From Nioella nitratireducens (lineage in GTDB: Bacteria > Pseudomonadota > Alphaproteobacteria > Rhodobacterales > Rhodobacteraceae): DNA of 64,000 nt. The notes below the pieces were generated by a model that saw only the letters and a list, made by a program, of their open reading frames with translations, was not told the DNA's origin and did no database searches. The first letter of the stretch is position 1, and every line of letters starts with the position of its first letter. The stretch covers positions 1 through 64,000 of the forward strand of contig NZ_MNBW01000011.1 of assembly GCF_001879715.1 (NCBI RefSeq), given 5' to 3'. Below are positions 62,276 through 64,000 of the stretch, in pieces. Both the position numbers and the translations under genes were made by a program.

Positions 62276-63613
62276 TCAGCAGTCCCGAAACCCCAGCAAC
62301 CGCTCATCGAACGGATATTGCGTCAGGTTCTCATAGCCGTCTTCGGTGATCAGAACCTGATCTTCCAGCTTGATCGAAAAATCGCCGCCCTCGGGGCTGG
62401 CCAGCACCTCGACGCAGAGCGTCATGCCGGGTTCCAGAACGTAGTCGAACGCCCCTTTGACAGCGGTGTCGGGATAGGCGATCAGCGGCCACTCATCGCA
62501 CAGGCCCACGCCATGCATCATGCAGCCGTATTTCTGCTTTTGCATGTTGGGCGGCAGCCCGTGGCAATGCGCCGTCAAGTCATCGAACCGCACGCCGGGT
62601 TTCAGAATGTCCATATTGGTCATGATGTGATCATAGGCGATGCGCATCGTGTCGACCATGTCGGGACGCGGGTCGTCGTCGCCCACCCACCATGTGCGCG
62701 ATATGTCGGAACAGATGCCGTAGCAGCCCACCAGATCGGTGTCGAAGGCGAGGATTTCGTTGTTTTGCAACACGCGCGGCCCGCATTCCTGAAACCACGG
62801 GTTGGTGCGTGGTCCTGTCGTCAGAAGCCGGGTCTCGATCCACTCGCCGCCGCGCCGGATGTTGGCTTTGTGAAGCTCGGCCCAGATGTCGTCTTCGGTC
62901 ATGCCGGGTTCGGTCGCGGCCTCCATGTCGGCCACGCTTGCCTCGCAGGCCAGCATGGCGCAGCGCATGGCAAGGATTTCGTCCGGCCCCTTGATGACGC
63001 GGGCCTTTTCGGTGACTTCCTCGCCCTCCATGATCTCGAAACCACGCGCCTCCAGCGCCCGCATCCCGTGCAGCATGATCTTGTCAACGGCCAGCCGCAT
63101 GGTGCCGCCGCCATGGGCGCGGATCAGGTCTTGCACCTCGCCCGTCACGGCATGGGCCTGTTCGGCCAGCTTGTCGCCCCGGTCGAAATAAAACAGGTCA
63201 AAGCCCGAGCGCACCTCGCGCACCAGCGGGTTGTGATCGGCCAGAAACGGCGCGTTCTTGTAGTCCCACAGCACCATGTAGCCATCGGCACAGACAAGGC
63301 AGGCCCGGAACGGGTTGTGCGTGTTCCAAAGCTGCATGTTGGTCGAGTCGGTTGCGTAGCGGATATTGAGCGGGTCGAACATCAGCAGGCCGCCGTAGTC
63401 ACGCTCGACGATCTTGTCGACGAGACGCCGCAACCGATAAGCGCGCATCGCGTGCAGGTCAGGCAGGACCAGCCCCGCCGCCTCGAACTCTGCATAGGCC
63501 AGCTTGGTCGGCCCGATCTCGATCCTGTCATTGTCGTTCAGGGTGCCATCCGGCAGGGTGAGGCCCTTTGACGGGTCGATCTTGCGTACAGGCAGGCGAT
63601 AGGCTTCATTCAT
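62276..63613 (-). CDS. dddP: DMSP lyase, DddP (M24 peptidase fold)
   Basis: A 445-residue M24-fold protein, equal in length to DddP of Roseovarius and Ruegeria. The DddP N-terminus (RKIDPSKG, GTLNDNDRIEIGPTKLAY), LLMFDPLNIRYATDSTNMQL and QLWNTHNPFRACLV are highly characteristic. Metal ligands are seen in ILAFDTDLVG, ICSDISRTWW, MMHGVGLCDEWP, CVEVL and IKLEDQVL. It cleaves dimethylsulfoniopropionate to dimethyl sulfide and acrylate. It is divergent from a DUF3445 gene. An ordinary Xaa-Pro peptidase is much less likely given these blocks. Confidence 0.92.
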   Translation of the reverse strand: MNEAYRLPVRKIDPSKGLTLPDGTLNDNDRIEIGPTKLAYAEFEAAGLVLPDLHAMRAYRLRRLVDKIVERDYGGLLMFDPLNIRYATDSTNMQLWNTHNPFRACLVCADGYMVLWDYKNAPFLADHNPLVREVRSGFDLFYFDRGDKLAEQAHAVTGEVQDLIRAHGGGTMRLAVDKIMLHGMRALEARGFEIMEGEEVTEKARVIKGPDEILAMRCAMLACEASVADMEAATEPGMTEDDIWAELHKANIRRGGEWIETRLLTTGPRTNPWFQECGPRVLQNNEILAFDTDLVGCYGICSDISRTWWVGDDDPRPDMVDTMRIAYDHIMTNMDILKPGVRFDDLTAHCHGLPPNMQKQKYGCMMHGVGLCDEWPLIAYPDTAVKGAFDYVLEPGMTLCVEVLASPEGGDFSIKLEDQVLITEDGYENLTQYPFDERLLGFRDC

Positions 63614-63698
63614 CGGCGTGAACTCCCAACCAATGGGAAAAGCTTGGGGCGGAACCGTGCGCCCCGCGCGCCACTTTGCGGCATGGAAAGGGTCGGAA

Positions 63699-64000
63699 TT
63701 GAAGAAAATCTGTCAGGATAGTTTGCCCTTTGCGCCATGGCTGCACCAAGCGGCCCGGCGCTTGCCCGGCATCCAGCCGCTCGCGCTGGAGGATTGGCTG
63801 GTGCACGACGAGGTCTTTGCCGAGCAAATGGCGCTGCGCGACCGGCTGCTATCCGACCGGCGGTCGGATGTTTTCGCGGTCGAGGATCGGGCTCTGCCCG
63901 CCGCCGAAGAGCTTTTGGCCCTGATCCTGTCGCGCATTGGCGGCGGTTACACCCGGCATGGGCAGGCCGTCACCCGCCCCGATGGCGTCACCATTGACCT
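63699..64000 (+). CDS. DUF3445 heme-dependent oxidative N-demethylase, 5' part only
   Basis: The frame open to the right edge encodes about 100 residues and has no stop. It reads LPFAPWLHQAARRLPGIQPL, then EDWLVHDEVFAEQMALRDRL and AAEELLALIL, the N-terminal pattern of DUF3445 proteins, some of which are the heme subunit of oxidative demethylases for dimethylamine-like compounds. The start is uncertain: TTG 63699 (KKICQDSLPF) is the best placed, and no ATG or GTG occurs in frame. Other frames with ATG at 63730 and 63737 lack family content. It is divergent from dddP. Confidence 0.72.
   Translation, partial: MKKICQDSLPFAPWLHQAARRLPGIQPLALEDWLVHDEVFAEQMALRDRLLSDRRSDVFAVEDRALPAAEELLALILSRIGGGYTRHGQAVTRPDGVTID

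Noticed and set aside
1-64000. CRISPR arrays, insertion sequences, prophage genes, rRNA or tRNA genes
   Set aside because: No regular spaced repeats, transposase, integrase or tRNA-like T-loop patterns were noticed in the intergenic stretches. A tRNA scan would settle the last point.

Overview
The window is high-GC chromosomal DNA from a marine-type alphaproteobacterium, most likely Rhodobacteraceae (Roseobacter group). The basis is a SmoEFGK-SmoS-MtlK polyol operon, a fused indolepyruvate:ferredoxin oxidoreductase, a DddP-type DMSP lyase, a PmtA/PssA/Psd phosphatidylcholine block, a one-cysteine DksA and an RpoH of rhodobacterial type. No rRNA, tRNA, insertion sequence, phage gene or CRISPR array was seen. 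Coding is dense and base composition is even, so this reads as core and metabolic-accessory chromosome, not a mobile island.

Layout. 0.4-10.2 kb: SorC-type regulator, then a polyol operon with an ABC transporter (smoEFGK), sorbitol and mannitol dehydrogenases, a HAD phosphatase and a FGGY kinase carrying the D-ribulokinase TCSLV signature. 10.2-14.6 kb: an AsnC regulator divergent from fused iorAB and ridA (aromatic amino acid / 2-keto acid breakdown). 14.6-17.5 kb: a MerR regulator with a textbook 19-bp-spacer promoter in front of a zinc-type CDF exporter, then ugd. 17.6-23 kb: a TMADH/DgcA-like flavin oxidoreductase with a divergent TetR gene, then galBCD-like genes for oxalomesaconate breakdown. 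23-29.2 kb: glpR, glpD, glpK and a lone HyuA-type protein. 29.3-33.3 kb: rpoH divergent from a cysteine-rich MarR regulator that is translationally coupled to an Mrp-DUF971 fusion and a NifU-like protein with an extra C-terminal domain; this is the most unusual block. 33.3-40.6 kb: Hyi-like isomerase, MoxR ATPase, dksA, a flavin hydroxylase, arginase and ornithine cyclodeaminase with an AsnC regulator, dsbB and a YqaA membrane protein.

40.8-48.5 kb: a second flavin monooxygenase, then a molybdenum hydroxylase cluster (xdhC, MoeA-like, coxS, an unknown exported protein, form II coxL, coxM). 48.5-50.9 kb: an Ala/Glu-rich membrane-anchored repeat protein, infC with an apparent AUA start, and a hemerythrin. 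50.9-53 kb: pmtA-pssA-psd, the full route from CDP-diacylglycerol to phosphatidylcholine. 53-59.2 kb: fpr and an assimilatory sulfate/siroheme operon (cysG, DUF2849, cysI, APS-type cysH, DUF934) with a divergent Lrp regulator. 59.2-64 kb: an Hsp70-like ATPase, a DUF6455 mini-protein, an alpha/beta hydrolase-OsmC fusion, dddP, and the start of a DUF3445 (heme-dependent N-demethylase) gene cut by the window edge.

Many neighbours are coupled by 4-bp ATGA/CTGA overlaps, and several regulators sit beside clear inverted or direct repeats that are good operator candidates. These are recorded as separate features. All functions are inferred from sequence recognition; no database search was run.
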